Both the position numbers and the translations under genes were made by a program. From Stenogyne calaminthoides (Eukaryota; Streptophyta; Magnoliopsida; Lamiales; Lamiaceae), in NCBI GenBank assembly GCA_037126765.1, contig JBBCBC010000012.1:11532001-11596000 (forward strand): a stretch of DNA of 64,000 nucleotides, given 5' to 3'. How positions within the stretch are numbered: the stretch's first letter is position 1; each line of letters opens with the position of its first letter. Below, in pieces: positions 46,818-58,197 of this stretch. The notes under the pieces are model-generated. The model ran no database searches, had not been told where the DNA came from, and saw only the letters and a program-made list of their open reading frames with translations.

Positions 46818-47180
46818 TTACGAAAAACTGGAACGTAAAGAACATCTCTTAAAAACTAAAATCTTGTCTTCAAAAGACAGGTGCACGTCTCCCACTGCTT
46901 CAGCTGCTACTCTCGTAGCATCGCCCAGTGTGATGAGGACCTCACTTCCACTAAGTTGTCGGGTCTTTATGAACCCCTGTAATGTGAAACAAACATGATC
47001 AGTGGATCCCGTATCAATTACCCACGAGTGGGTAGCATACACCGCCAAACAAGTTTCAACAACTAGTGCGTGAGAATTACCTTTCTTTCCTTTCCTTTTA
47101 GGATTGGAATAGACATCCCTCCAGTGTCCTTTTTCACCACAGTTGAAACACTTCCCCTTTGAATTCCTTCTGACACCCAA
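46818..47180 (-). pseudogene. gag zinc knuckle and protease of Copia A3
   Basis: Zinc knuckle reads CFNCGEKGHWRDVY: the last cysteine of CX2CX4HX4C is tyrosine. The frame continues to protease SWVIDTGSTDHVCFTLQGF with Asp-Thr-Gly intact and SGSEVLITLGDATRVAAEAV, and ends where the solo LTR is inserted. Here gag and protease share one frame, as in A2, which supports a single gag-pol frame in the ancestor. Confidence 0.92.
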
Positions 47181-47319
47181 CCATTTGACCGTCTTTTCTC
47201 TACTTTAATTTCTTGGCAGTGAGGTTTCCTTGATTTCGACCTTTCATCTTTTCATCAATCTTGCCTTCCGTTGGCCAAGATTTTGAGAAAAAACTTTTGG
47301 TCACCAATGCTTCATTTTC

Positions 47320-47919
47320 TTATCCCAGATGTTTCTCTATCGTCTCCAAAGCTTCTTGAAGAGTATCCATAGTGAACATGTGATCGCTCATCACAAAACT
47401 ACAGTAAAACTCATCAAAACATTTTGGAAGAGTTAGGAACAAAGAAGTCACTTGAACCTCACTACTATACTCAGCACCGAAATAAGCAAGCTTGTCAAAG
47501 TGACGCTTGACCTTGAGAACATGATCCCTTACGGGTGTTCCCTCCGTCATTTTCAGCATTATCACGTCGTCACAATTAAATTGATCGATCATGCGGTTCT
47601 TTGTTAAAAACATATCTTCGAGACTTTGCATAATTTCCACAGATTCAACACCTTCATGAATGTATCTTAAATCCTCGGACAAAGATGTCAAGATTATATA
47701 CTTCATAGGTTCGTTGGCCTGCTCCCAGTCATCATATAAAGATCTCTTCGCATTAGTTGATCTTTCAGTTGGCTTGTTTGGCTTGGGCACCCCGAGAACC
47801 CAATTGTGTTCTTGTGCAGTTAGGACAAATCTCATATTACGTTTCCAAACAACATAGTTATCACCAGTTAATTGATGTTCTTTGAGTGTATATTTCAGTG
47901 GATTAAAAGGTTGCGACAT
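47320..47919 (-). pseudogene. gag of Copia A3
   Basis: ATG at 47919, MSQPFNPLKYTLKEHQL, then TGDNYVVWKRNMRFVLTAQE, SLEDMFLTKNRMIDQF, MLKMTEGTPVRDHVLK and a capsid C-terminus, stopping at 47320. The spacer from 47181 to 47319, between capsid and zinc knuckle, is frameshifted but still Lys/Arg-rich. The capsid region is divergent from A1 and A2 at many residues although the LTRs belong to one family. Confidence 0.92.
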
Positions 47920-50900
47920 GCTGAATTGAAATAAATAATAATTTGTATAAGCACAAAAAATTATCACTCAATTCGATTACATTGTTCATATCAAAATCTC
48001 AAAACAATATGAACATGCATCAGCCGACATCTCAAAACAGTTTAAATAGGTCACGTGGGGTGAACTGTCTATTTAAACACATTCAAGCAGGTTACAAACA
48101 AGAACAATTACAAACCTTTAATTCAAAATTAATAGTCGGCTCCCACTTGACCAATATAAAATTAACAGTGTAGGTCCCGAACGGGTTTTGTGAGGGCAGA
48201 AGTCTAGAGGGGAGGGGTGAATAGACTTCTAAAAACTTTTTGTGCGGATCAGGTGTGATTTGCAGATTGCCTGATCAGAGTGCTAGTGAGTCAGTTTGGA
48301 CTGATGTTCAATCTTACTGAGTGCCTGGGGGCAGACCAGTTTGATATCTTGTCAGTTTAACTGAGAGTGCGGAAGCTTGTAAATACCCGTGTGAAAAACC
48401 AGTTTATCAATTCAGATTCTTAAGTCAGTTTTCAACCGGCTAACTAAGGTGTCAACCTGATCAGATCAGTTTCTTGGTGCAGACTGAGCTTAACTTAGAA
48501 TATGTATGCAGTTCTAAACTCAGTTGTTTGACTAGTGTAAAGCAATAAGAAAGCAAGTAAATGCACACAAGATTTTATAGTGGTTCAGACGAAACCCGTC
48601 TTACGTCCACTCTTCCCTTAACACAGGGGCACCAACTTAACCAACTTAACCAACTGGACTTAGTTTTATGTGTTAGTCCAACACCCAACAGATATTTATT
48701 GAGTTCACACTCAACCGAACCAAAAATCAAAAACTAGAATCCCTAGTCTGAAATCTTGCGGTAACAAACTTAACCAACTTAGAGTTTGGGTAAAGGTTTG
48801 TTGTGGTTCCAACTGGAAATCTATCCAAGTGTTTATGTAGCCAAATTCTAGTGGATAGGATTTTTTGCTAAGAACTATGGGATGAACACTCTAAGAATAA
48901 TCTTCAAATATGGTGTTCTTCGAGCGGAGATTTTGCTGTAGTTTTTGCTTCTTTTGCGGTGTCTCCGTGTTAGTTCTTTTTTTTCGGTCTACTTCAATTT
49001 TGAAGATCAATCCCATTTTATAGACCTCGAAATCAAAGAGCCGTTGGAGAGCAATTTGAATTTCGGGCTATATTAGGTAGGCTGTAGGATATGATTGTGA
49101 CGTGCTCCGATTATCAGCGTGGCCGTAGGCATGATTAGCGCCATTTATGTCCACAGCGTCGAATCCCGTATTGTCAGCTCTTTTTGTGCACGTGTCACTT
49201 TCTCCTTGGCTTCGCGAGGTGGCACTTCAGTAATTTGTCCGTTAGACGATTGATATTCCTTTTGTAGAAGATTCGTCTTGTCTGGTGTATCATTTTGATT
49301 GACGCCAGGTGTGAGCTGATTTGATCAGATAACTGATCAGTCTACCTTGTTGAGTCTTCTGATGCAGATTATCTTAGATCAATATGCAGACTCGACTGAT
49401 ATAGGTCTTCAGGTCTTCTGGTAGTCTTCTGATCTTCAGGTGACTCTGAGTCTCAGTGTATTCAGTCATACTGAGTCTTCAGGTTTGTTACTGAGTCTTC
49501 AGGTTTATCTGAGTCTCTTCAGGTTTATCTGAGTCTTCAGGTTCATCTGAGTCTTCAGGTTCATCCGAGTCTTCAGTGTCTTCTGTCTTCACCTGATCTT
49601 CTGACTTCTTTTCTTCTGAATTTGTTCTTAGCCTTTTGATCATCTGACCTTATCTGGGTCATCTGATACTTCGACCTGACCTATACATATTGAGTTCCCC
49701 CTCAATATGTGACCTATCTTTTACATCAGCTATCTATACATTTCAGCTGGTCATCTTAATCTGATTCTAAGTCATCAGTCAGCTAACAGGCCTGACTGGT
49801 CCTATTACAACCTGTTTTGGAACTTCCATCAAAACTTAAATACAAATTTCCCAACAGACAGGGACTTCGGGGAAGTATATGCATATCAATTTTATACCTA
49901 AGTAATAACCATGATTAAAAAAAATTTATTACTTTGCTTTGTACGAGCCTCGTGGGGAGGGTCATCATCGCCACTAATAATAATTCACAATCATCCTTTT
50001 GAGAATTTATTCATGTGAAAACCGTCTTTTGGCCGTTCTGTGGAGGAAATTTCTCTTAAAGAATTCACAATAAATCACGGAGGTCAATTTGACGTAATTT
50101 TACTATCCGGAATAAAATTTGTCAATAAAATATACTTAGTAATTTTTGAAAGTGAGATTTTCTTTGGACAATTCTAAATCATGCAAACACATTTAACAAA
50201 TAAAATTGTACGAATTTAAAATAAGCATCAAGACAAAATAAATCAAGTTGGTCACATATATACAACTGTCATGGTTTAATTCCGAATCTTAATCTTGAGA
50301 AATCGTCTCTTCTTTTGCCTTCATCGTTCGTCTCGAAAAGCTCCCACTGAATCTGCAACAATTCTTCTAAAAAATATCCTCCATTTTGGGTTAGGACGAC
50401 GTCCAAAAAATGAGTAGCTCACGACCCGAAACGCGAGTCGCATGCGACTAGACGCACGCCCCGGTTCGGATTGGCCATCTCGCCCTGTCGCCCACAGCCT
50501 CGCGCGAAGCATCGTCTGCATCCAGGGTCCCGTACCTCGTCGCCCAGCCAACCCGCACACATCTGGCTTACGCCGCGTGCGGCACTTCGACGCCCACTGC
50601 TCCACGCGCCTAGCGCGTGTCCCGCTCTCCCCGTCCGCATCCCGCCTAGCGATGCGCGCGGTCGCTAGGCCTTCGGCCTAGCCCGTGTGCTCCACTTGGG
50701 CTCGCGTACATCCGTCTTTAATTCTCCATCTCCGTCTTCGTTCACGATCCGCTTACAATTTAATTACGAAAAATAAATAAACCTAGATCTAGACTAGTCT
50801 ATTATATTGAACAATTCAAACAAATTTTAATCTACTCGTGGATTTTCTCACGAGGCAAAATGAATTCGAACGAATCGAATTAAAAAACAACAATTTATTT

Positions 50901-51032
50901 TCATGTAAATAAGCACATTAAAATACCATGACAATTGGATACCTGCAAAACAGATCTAACATTTCTACTATCCAATTTCAATTTTAATGAACAACAATTT
51001 AAATACAGTTTAAAAGATCAGAGCCCGAACCA
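47920..51032 (-). other. Leader of Copia A3, with nested solo LTR and GC-rich patch
   Basis: Leader between primer site and gag. A family D solo LTR sits at 48169-49856. About 50400-50710 is a GC-rich patch at the same place as in A1 and A2 but with largely different sequence (for example GCGCGTGTCCCGCTCTCCCC). Open frames there on both strands look like composition effects. The remaining leader matches A1 and A2. Confidence 0.75.
48169..49856 (-). mobile_element. Solo LTR of family D inside leader of A3
   Basis: 1,688 bp, plus-strand ends TGTAGGTCCC...TTTCCCAACA. Flanks AACAG (48164-48168) and GACAG (49857-49861) are a duplication with one change; A1 has the uninterrupted site TTGACAGGGACTTC. 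The same family as 56232-57777. Near 49440-49585 it has several copies of a CTGAGTCTTCAGGTTTAT-like 18-19 bp repeat. Confidence 0.9.
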
Positions 51033-51046
51033 GGGCTCTGATACCA
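51033..51046 (-). other. Primer binding site of Copia A3
   Basis: Minus strand TGGTATCAGAGCCC two bases inside the 5' LTR; exact initiator tRNA-Met type site. Confidence 0.94.
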
Positions 51047-51048
51047 GT

Positions 51049-52864
51049 TGTTGGGATAACATATGCCAGGGTCTATCGGGATGACCTCATAAACACAAAT
51101 TTAAATTAACAATTATTACTAGCATGAATTAACCTAAGTGAATTCAAATAATAATTAATCCAACAATGACATGCAAATAATATTTCATGTAAAAGATCCT
51201 AGCATGCGGAATTCTAGGAGATTACGTAAACGTACCCGTTGGAGAGACGATCTGAGAGAAACATGATCAAGTATTTGGATACCCACCAAAAGTCCTTCTC
51301 AAGTATTCCCAAGTCCTCATCCAATAACCCCGGTGGAAGGTTCTCCAATGAACGATTTATAAAACAAAGGAAATTAAATAATTGGTGCACCACCTTTGTG
51401 GATTTCTAATATTTCCAACACATGGAACTGTAGGGGAATGAAAAGAATTCATCCCCTTATTTATACATGGAGGGGGGGCACGAAAATTTGGAGTCCAAAT
51501 AGGGTTAGGAAAGATCTTTTCTTGATCTCCAAGAAATCTTGAATATATCCCATATATTCTTCTTTCCATGTGTATTTTTTCACAAAAATCTCACACCCTA
51601 TTTTATTACTTATTTTCAAAAAATAAGAAGAGAGATTTCAAGATTGGATCTTTCTTGAATTTATGAGATATTCTTGTATTCCAAGAATACATATCTTTTT
51701 CCATAAAATCTTTTCAAGAAAATCAAGAAAATCTTTTATTCCTTCTTATCCCCTAAATTTTCGAAAATCTCTAATTAAAGAGACCAAGTGGGAGATTTCT
51801 TGAATTTATGGGATAATCTTGTATTCCAAGAATACTTATCTCCTTTCCATAAAATCTTTTCTAGAAAAATCTTCTCCCTCTTTCTTTAATTATTTTCGAA
51901 AAATAAGGAAGAAATAAGCAATAAATATTTATTTTATTTTAAGCACCTTTTATTTATTGGTCTTTAATTGGGCTACTTGAGGGGCCTTTAGGAAAATTAA
52001 GATGGACCTTCCAATGGGCTTCTGAATTCCAATATTGAGCCACAATATAATTCAGCCCATTAATATTAATTAATGCCACTATATAATTAATATTGCACTA
52101 TCCAACTTAACCCATATTACGGTAATATGGCTCCCGGTCATTATTTTCCGTGTTTAAGATTATTTAGTCCATTAATTAATTAAGCCACTGAAAAGCTTTA
52201 TATTAATTAATATCTTTATCCTTGGAGTAAGGACAACCCAACTTTATTATCCATACCGGAAAATTAATTCCACTTGCAAGGGGACCAATCAAGCAAGACA
52301 TTGCAAGCACACGATTCTCTGTATTAATTTAGCAACTGTAGTGCAATTAATATTATTGCCCAAGATATAGGGTATCAAAGTCGCAATGATTCTCTTCCCA
52401 TTTATAAGTCAAAGCAATAACTACTAATCACACACAATCCTTATTAGTGACAGAGATTAAGAAATCAACAACCACTGAGGTCTAACTCTTCATCCCTTAA
52501 GTCAGTGTGAATGAGTTTATCCTCTATGCAGGTTCGCTTCAACGCATCGAATGCTCTAATGTAATCTCTTGGTCAAGACAAGCCAATTTGAGCCTTACAC
52601 ATCAACTTCTACCAATAGATTGTTCGGATCTATCTAAGTTGTGAAACACGCACTCGTTTACAAGGCACTGTTAACGTGATCTTCTGTGATCTGGTATCAC
52701 CACGTTAACTACAATGTAATGCGTGCTATGAACGATTTGCAATAAATATATGTAACATTCAATTATATTTAAAGCAACAGTGATAAATAATTTATTTCAG
52801 TAAATAAGTGTTTAATACATAGGTTATACAAAGTAAAAGCATACTTTCACGTATAACCCCAACA
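51049..52864 (-). repeat. 5' LTR of Copia A3
   Basis: 1,816 bp, next to the primer site, ends TGTTGGGATAAC...CCCCAACA. Minus-strand TATAAATA at 51458-51465. Confidence 0.95.
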
Positions 52865-52869
52865 AATGG

Positions 52870-54300
52870 GTCTTCAAACGTAAGACTGATGTAAATGGCA
52901 ATGTACAAACCTACAAGGCTAGGTTGGTGGCAAAAGGTTTTAGTCAACGCGAAGGCATTGACTATGACGAGACTTTCTCACCAGTTGCAAATATCAAGTC
53001 CATTCGAATTTTAGTTGCGGTAGCAGCACACCTTGATTATGAGATTTGACAGATGGATGTTAACAACATTTTTCCTCAATGGTAACATTGATAAGGAAGT
53101 GTTTATGAATCAATCGGAAAGTTATATATCGAAGCCAAAATCTAATCTTGTGTGCAAGCTTAAGCGATCCATATATGGATTGAAGCAAACTTCTAGGATT
53201 TGGAATATTCGATTTGATGAAGCTGTCAAATCATTTGACTTCGTCAGAAACTCGAAAGATCCGTGCATCTATCGGAAATGCAATGGGAAGAATATTGTCT
53301 TCATAGTTGTGTATGTCGATGACATACTGATTATGGGAAATAATATCCCACTCATGCAGTCCATGAAATAATAGTTGTCAAAGACCTTCATGATGAAGGA
53401 TCCTGGTGAAGCCTGCTACATCTTAGGGATCAAGATCCATAGGGATAGATCCAAGAAGATGTTAGGGCTGTCACATTCAACCTACGCAGACAAGGTGTTG
53501 AAGCGATTTATGATGGAGAACTCTAAGAGAGGTTCTCTACCGGCATGTCATGGGATAAAGTTGTCTAAGAAGGATTGTCCTTCCACAGACACTAATATCC
53601 AGCACATGAAGGATATACCATATGCTTCTGCAATTGGCTCTATCATGTACGCCATGACTTGCACTAGGCAAGATGTGGCCTTCGCTGTCAGCACCACTGG
53701 TAGATACCAACAGAATTCGGGTGAACCTCACTGGATTGCTGTCAAGAACATTCTTAAGTACCTCAGACGTACTAAAGATTGCTTTCTGGTCTACGGAGGA
53801 CAGTCAGAGCTAGTTGCCACTGGATATGCTGACGCTAGTTTCCAATCTGACTGTGATGATTACAAATCACAGTCAGGCTATGTGTTGTTCTCAATGGTGG
53901 GGCGGTTAGTTGGAATAGTTCCAAACAAGAGACTACCACGGACTCAACAATTGAAGCTGAGTGCATTGCTGCGGCGGAAGCTGCCAAAGAAACTGTCTGG
54001 ATAAAACAGTTCTTAAGTGAACTAGGGGTAGTTCCAAGTGTCAGCAGTCCAATAAAGTTGTATTGTGACAACACTAGTGCGGTTGCGCAAGCTAAGGAAC
54101 CGAGATCCAATAACAGAAATAAGCATGTACCGAGGCGTTATCACTTTATAAGAGAGATAATTGCTAGAGGAGAGATAGAGTTAGAGCATGTTCCCAGAGA
54201 AGATAATATGGCTGATCCTTTCACCAAAGCTTTGAGTGTTCATGTACACACTAGACAATTCAATAGTCTAGGGGTTAGACATGTAGGTGATTGGCTCTAG
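52870..54300 (+). pseudogene. Reverse transcriptase (continued) and RNase H of Copia B
   Basis: Resumes the frame cut at 40415: WVFKRKTDVNGNVQTYKARL and DETFSPVANIKSIRILVAV. A TGA replaces tryptophan at 53047-53049, and a frameshift follows near 53070. Then FLNGNIDKEVFMNQSESYI, SIYGLKQTSRIWN and an intact YVDD (about 53312-53323). Two adjacent stops (53369-53374) replace Ser-Trp codons. RT ends with LGIKIHRDRSKKMLGLS; RNase H follows: GYADASFQSDCDDYKSQSGY, a frameshift near 53900, then CDNTSAVAQAKEPRSN and EDNMADPFTKALS, ending GVRHVGDWL at 54300. Confidence 0.94.
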
Positions 54301-54303
54301 TTC

Positions 54304-54314
54304 AAGTGGGATAT
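54304..54314 (+). other. Polypurine tract of Copia B
   Basis: AAGTGGGATAT directly before the 3' LTR, three bases after the pol stop codon. Confidence 0.85.
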
Positions 54315-55835
54315 TGTTAGTGTTAGTGTCCTAGAGACAATCCATTGTAAGGACATAATGCTAAGATAATATTCAGTATTGGTTTAATATTATTGTTTAT
54401 TTAATATTAAATGTATGGCATTACACTTGTTAAAATATTTTGTTTGATTGTTTGCATTTGTTCTTATCTGTGTTCCCTTGAATCATTGCTGTCATTGAGG
54501 TTGTGAGAACTCAGATGACTTAAGTATGATTCTCAAATAGCCACGATCAAGGATCATCAAGAATGGGATATTGATGATGCAATTGAGATTGGTGTGCGAT
54601 CTGCATCATACTCTTAGAGAGTGTAGTAAGATCTCACTTGCTACGAGATACTAGGTATCTCATGATGGATGCACAAATACCTTAGAGGGTATTGGTATAC
54701 CCATATGAGAAACCGTTTGATATAGTTCCACTAAATGTGTCTACGGGTGTCTCGGTTAGTGGGAACGATGCGATACTCCTTTGACTTGAGGTCAATACGC
54801 ACGACATGTGTGGAGTGATGAACTTTGACCATAACCGACGCTTACACCCTTCCATGGGTAGATATGGCTTGGATTGGGTTCATCACGAAGTGCATGTGCG
54901 TGGTAGTTGAGCCAAGAATAGGATTCATTCCTCAAAGTGGATTTAGGGAGAATACTCATCTTCTCATCATAATTTGATCAAAATCATTGGCCAATGCACG
55001 TCAACTTAGACTTTGTGGCCAAGTGTGACATAAGTGATCAATTAGTGATTATAGATAATATGATTAAGTTATTTGAATAGACACTTCATCATGTTCAAGA
55101 CTAATCGAGTATTCATGAATGAAAGGAAGCTATCGTAATAGCCCATGTTTCAGTTACAGGTAGTTGTACGTTTCTCGCAACGTACCTCATATATTGAGAA
55201 TGTCTGATTTATTGTCTAGGGTTCAATTAAGACCGTTAGTTTGACTAATCGCTCGATATATGAAGGCCTATAGGTAACCCAACAAGTAATTCCCTAATCA
55301 GATTATAGTTGGTTGATTAAGTATTAAATTGGATTTAATATGTAATTTATGGAGAATTAATATTATATTAATTTGGAATTAATTATTATTACTGTTGAAT
55401 TAAATTGGATTTAATTAAATAGGAATCCCAAATAATATTATGGAATATTATTGTAGGAAAATATATGTAGGAAAAAACATATCTTTGAGATTTGTTTGCA
55501 AGATTAGGAAATATCTTCCTAATAAAGATAGCTTAATATTTAAGCTAGTCTCTCTCTATATATATTAGTCCCCACAAAACCTAGTTCTCTCCATAAAATT
55601 CCTAGTTTGAATTTTCCTAGCAAATTCATCACGGGACTTAACGCTGATAAATATGTGTAAATTTGAGTGCGGGGATTACGTGGATACTGTAGTTGAGAAA
55701 TCTGCATACGAACTGCTCTGAGATTTCTCTTTATGTTTAACGTAATTTAATTGTGCAATTATATGTTCATTGTTGGTGAACTGTTTAATTCCGCTGCGCA
55801 TGTATTACGTGTTTACGTGCCTCTATATTCCAACA
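54315..55835 (+). repeat. 3' LTR of Copia B, uninterrupted
   Basis: 1,521 bp, TGTTAGTGTTAG...TTCCAACA, followed by ATAAT. It serves as the empty-site reference for the insertions of A2 and the 782 bp solo LTR in the 5' LTR. Confidence 0.95.
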
Positions 55836-55840
55836 ATAAT

Positions 55841-55988
55841 AATATCAAATTAATAATCGTTTCCATCATCCTACCCTATAAAATCTCATAACAAACATAC
55901 ATCTTAACTATTCATCAAGATTTTAAAATCCTAGGACTTCAAAGTCCAAATTTCCCACGTCCATTATAAGCCCGAAACAAACATACCC
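55841..55988. mobile_element. MITE (PIF/Harbinger-like), right half
   Basis: Right part of the element that begins at 15242. Ends GAAACAAACATACCC followed by TAA. See the left half for inverted ends. Internal phrases such as GGACTTCAAAGTCC echo GGACTTTGGACTTTACAA near the left end in inverted sense, which supports extended terminal inverted repeats. Confidence 0.65.
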
Positions 55989-56099
55989 TAAAGGTTTGGA
56001 AGAAATGCAGCATCAATGAATTTCACCTCACCTAAAAGTCGAATTTATAGAGAGATTAGAAATTAAGTCGTTCATATTATTTCTCTAAGAGTTCCCTCA

Positions 56100-56231
56100 C
56101 TCGTGGGCCGATTTTTTCGACTCTATTATTGGGAGGAGGTCCATCGAGTGAATAGTTTAATATGAGTGGAGTTGCTCTGCACGGGAATCAAACCCAGAAT
56201 TTAGGCATTAGCCAATGGCTCAGAGTCTATA
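56100..56231 (-). mobile_element. tRNA-derived SINE-like segment, minus strand
   Basis: The minus strand holds a B-box-like GGTTTGATTCC (56184-56194, plus strand GGAATCAAACC) and an A-box-like TGGCTAATGC (56205-56214), in tRNA order and spacing. The flanking sequence does not fold into a convincing tRNA. The head end abuts the family D LTR at 56232; the tail boundary is uncertain and may extend to about 56000. Confidence 0.45.
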
Positions 56232-57777
56232 TGTAGGTCCCAAACGGTTTTCGTGAGGGCAGAAGTCTAGAGGGGAGGGGTGAATAGACTTCTGAAAAAC
56301 TTTTCGTGCGGATCAAGTGTGAAAGCAGGTTTCCTGATCAGAGTGTGAGTGAGTCAGTATGGACTGATATCCAACTTACTGATCGCCTGATGGCTGATCA
56401 GTTAGGTGTCTATCAGTTTAACAGGTGGTGCGGAAGCTAGTTTATACCCGTGTGAAAAACCAATTTTAACAAAACAGATTCCGAAGTTATTTTAAACCAG
56501 CTGACTATGGAGTCAATCTGATCATATCAGTAGCTTGGTGCAAGCTGATCCTAACTCAGAATATGTATGCAGATTTAATCAAGTTGTGTGCAATAGTGTA
56601 AAGCAGTTAATCAAACAAGTAACTGCACACAAGATTTATAGTGGTTTCGGACAACCAGTCCTACGTCCACTCTTCCCTATCACAAGGGGCACCAACTTAA
56701 CCAACTTGGACTTAGTTTATTGTGTTAGTCCAACACATTACACCAATGGATATTTATAGAGTTCTCACTCAACGATCCCAGAAATCAGAACTAGAAACCC
56801 TAACCTGAAATCTTGCAAAAACAAACTTAACCTAATTTGGGTTTTGGTAAAGGTTTGTTGTTTGTTCCAACTGGAAATCTATCCTAGTATTTGTGTAGCC
56901 TAAAGCTAGAGGATTAGATTTCTATGCTAAGAACAATGGGATGAACACTTAGAAAATAATCTTCAAGGTTGTGTTCGTCGTACTGAAATTTGGCTATAGT
57001 AAGAGCTTCTTGATAATTTTCCGTCCTACTCACTATGAGGTGTAATCCCATATATATAGACCTTGAAATCAAAGAGCCGTTGGATAGCAATTTGATTTTT
57101 CGGCTATATTGGTAGATTTGCAGGATTGATTTGACGTGCTCAGGGACGGCATGGCCGAAAGCATGAATAGTGACTTTTGTAGCCATTTTGATTTTGCAGC
57201 GCCGAATTCCGCATTGTCAGCCTTTTTACGTACCTGTCGCGCTCTCATTGGTTTAACAAGTACAACACTTCAGCGTTTGTTCCACCAACTAAAGTTTGAC
57301 ATTCTTCTTGTCCTGAAGGTACGTATGATCTGGTGTAACATTTAGTTAACACCAGGAGTGAGCTGACCTGATCATATAACTGATCAGTCTACCAAGTAGA
57401 GTCTTCTGATGTAGGTTGTATTAGCACAACTTGCAGACTTGGGTGATGTAGGTCTTCTGGTCTTCTTGAGTCGTCTGATCTTCAGGTCTCCTGAACTTGA
57501 GCTTTATGTCTTCACCTGATCATCTGACTTCTTCTTGTCTTCTGACTTGTTTAGTCTTCTGATCATCTGACCTTATCTGGTCATCTGATAATTTGACCTA
57601 ACCTATACATATTGAGTTTCCCCTCAATATGTGACCTATCTTTTACATTAGCTATCTATACATTTTAGCTGGTCATCTTAATCTGATTCTAAATCATCAG
57701 TCAGCTAACATATCTGACTGGTCCTATTACAACCTATTTTTGAACTTCCATCAAAACTTAATACAAATTTCCCAACA
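56232..57777 (-). repeat. 3' LTR of family D element
   Basis: 1,546 bp, plus-strand ends TGTAGGTCCC...TTTCCCAACA, matching the solo LTR 48169-49856 along its length. It is shorter, mostly because it has fewer CTGAGTCTTCAGGTT repeats. On the minus strand the U3 start is TGTTGGGAAATTTG. Confidence 0.92.
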
Positions 57778-57791
57778 ATTTCCCCCTTTTT
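57778..57791 (-). other. Polypurine tract of family D element
   Basis: Minus strand AAAAAGGGGGAAAT immediately before the LTR. It is the same tract as in the family C internal domains, which links families C and D. Confidence 0.9.
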
Positions 57792-57984
57792 GATGGAACC
57801 AAAACACTTAATCAGAAAAATAGATAACATAAATAGAAATGTAGACAATGTAAAACGGGTGCACACTTCAGAAGACAATGAGATATTGTCTTAGAATCAG
57901 AAAGATAGAATATTTTATTCAGATATGTGTGAGCATTACACATTACATAAAACGTACCTATCATCTGATTCCAAGTTGTCTTCT

Positions 57985-58197
57985 TCACATGTACTTGAAA
58001 TTTTGAAGTTCTTTGGGAATACCAAACAACTTGTACATCCTTTGCATCAGCTTGTCCAGATCTTCTCTTCTGTTGATCCCTCCTTTCTCTGCAAATTCGT
58101 AGTAAGCATTCTTGAATTTGAGAGTATCGAGCTTGTTATATGGACGCATAGGTGGGAGAAGTTGTTCGAAGGGAGGAGCTTCAGGTATCAATGTCAT
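57985..58197 (-). pseudogene. C-terminal piece of family D long frame
   Basis: 70 codons from MTLIPEAPPFEQLLPPMRPY to KLFGIPKELQNFKYM. Its start overlaps the stop of the previous frame (58194-58197, ATGA), so it most likely is the C-terminus after a 1-base frameshift. The stop at 57985 lies 207 bp before the LTR. No known domain recognised. Confidence 0.55.

Larger units (their letters stand above)
40416..52864 (-). mobile_element. Ty1/Copia LTR retrotransposon A3, inside RT of B
   Basis: Minus-oriented family A element, ends TGTTGGGATAAC...CCCCAACA, with a perfect duplication AATGG (40411-40415 and 52865-52869) in the RT of B. LTRs are 40416-42235 and 51049-52864. After removing two nested solo LTRs (45180-46811 and 48169-49856) it is about 9.12 kb. 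It has the most intact pol of the three A copies: integrase to RT to RNase H is broken by only a few events. The catalytic RT motif is nevertheless changed (YVED). Confidence 0.96.
15448..55835 (+). mobile_element. Ty1/Copia LTR retrotransposon B, split by nested insertions
   Basis: Second Copia family, plus orientation, LTR ends TGTTAGTGTTAG...CCAACA, flanked by a perfect duplication ATAAT (15443-15447 and 55836-55840). Subtracting A2, the 782 bp solo LTR and A3 with their duplications leaves about 8.9 kb. The order is 5' LTR (interrupted twice), primer site 35937, leader, gag 37838, protease-integrase 38553-39716, reverse transcriptase split between 40415 and 52870, RNase H ending at 54300, polypurine tract, 3' LTR 54315-55835. 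Stops, frameshifts and the insertion of A3 make it dead. Its proteins are clearly divergent from family A. Confidence 0.95.

Noticed and set aside
40416..52864. Treating A3 and B pol frames as one gene
   Set aside because: Opposite strands, different families, and the AATGG duplication shows A3 is an insertion in B.
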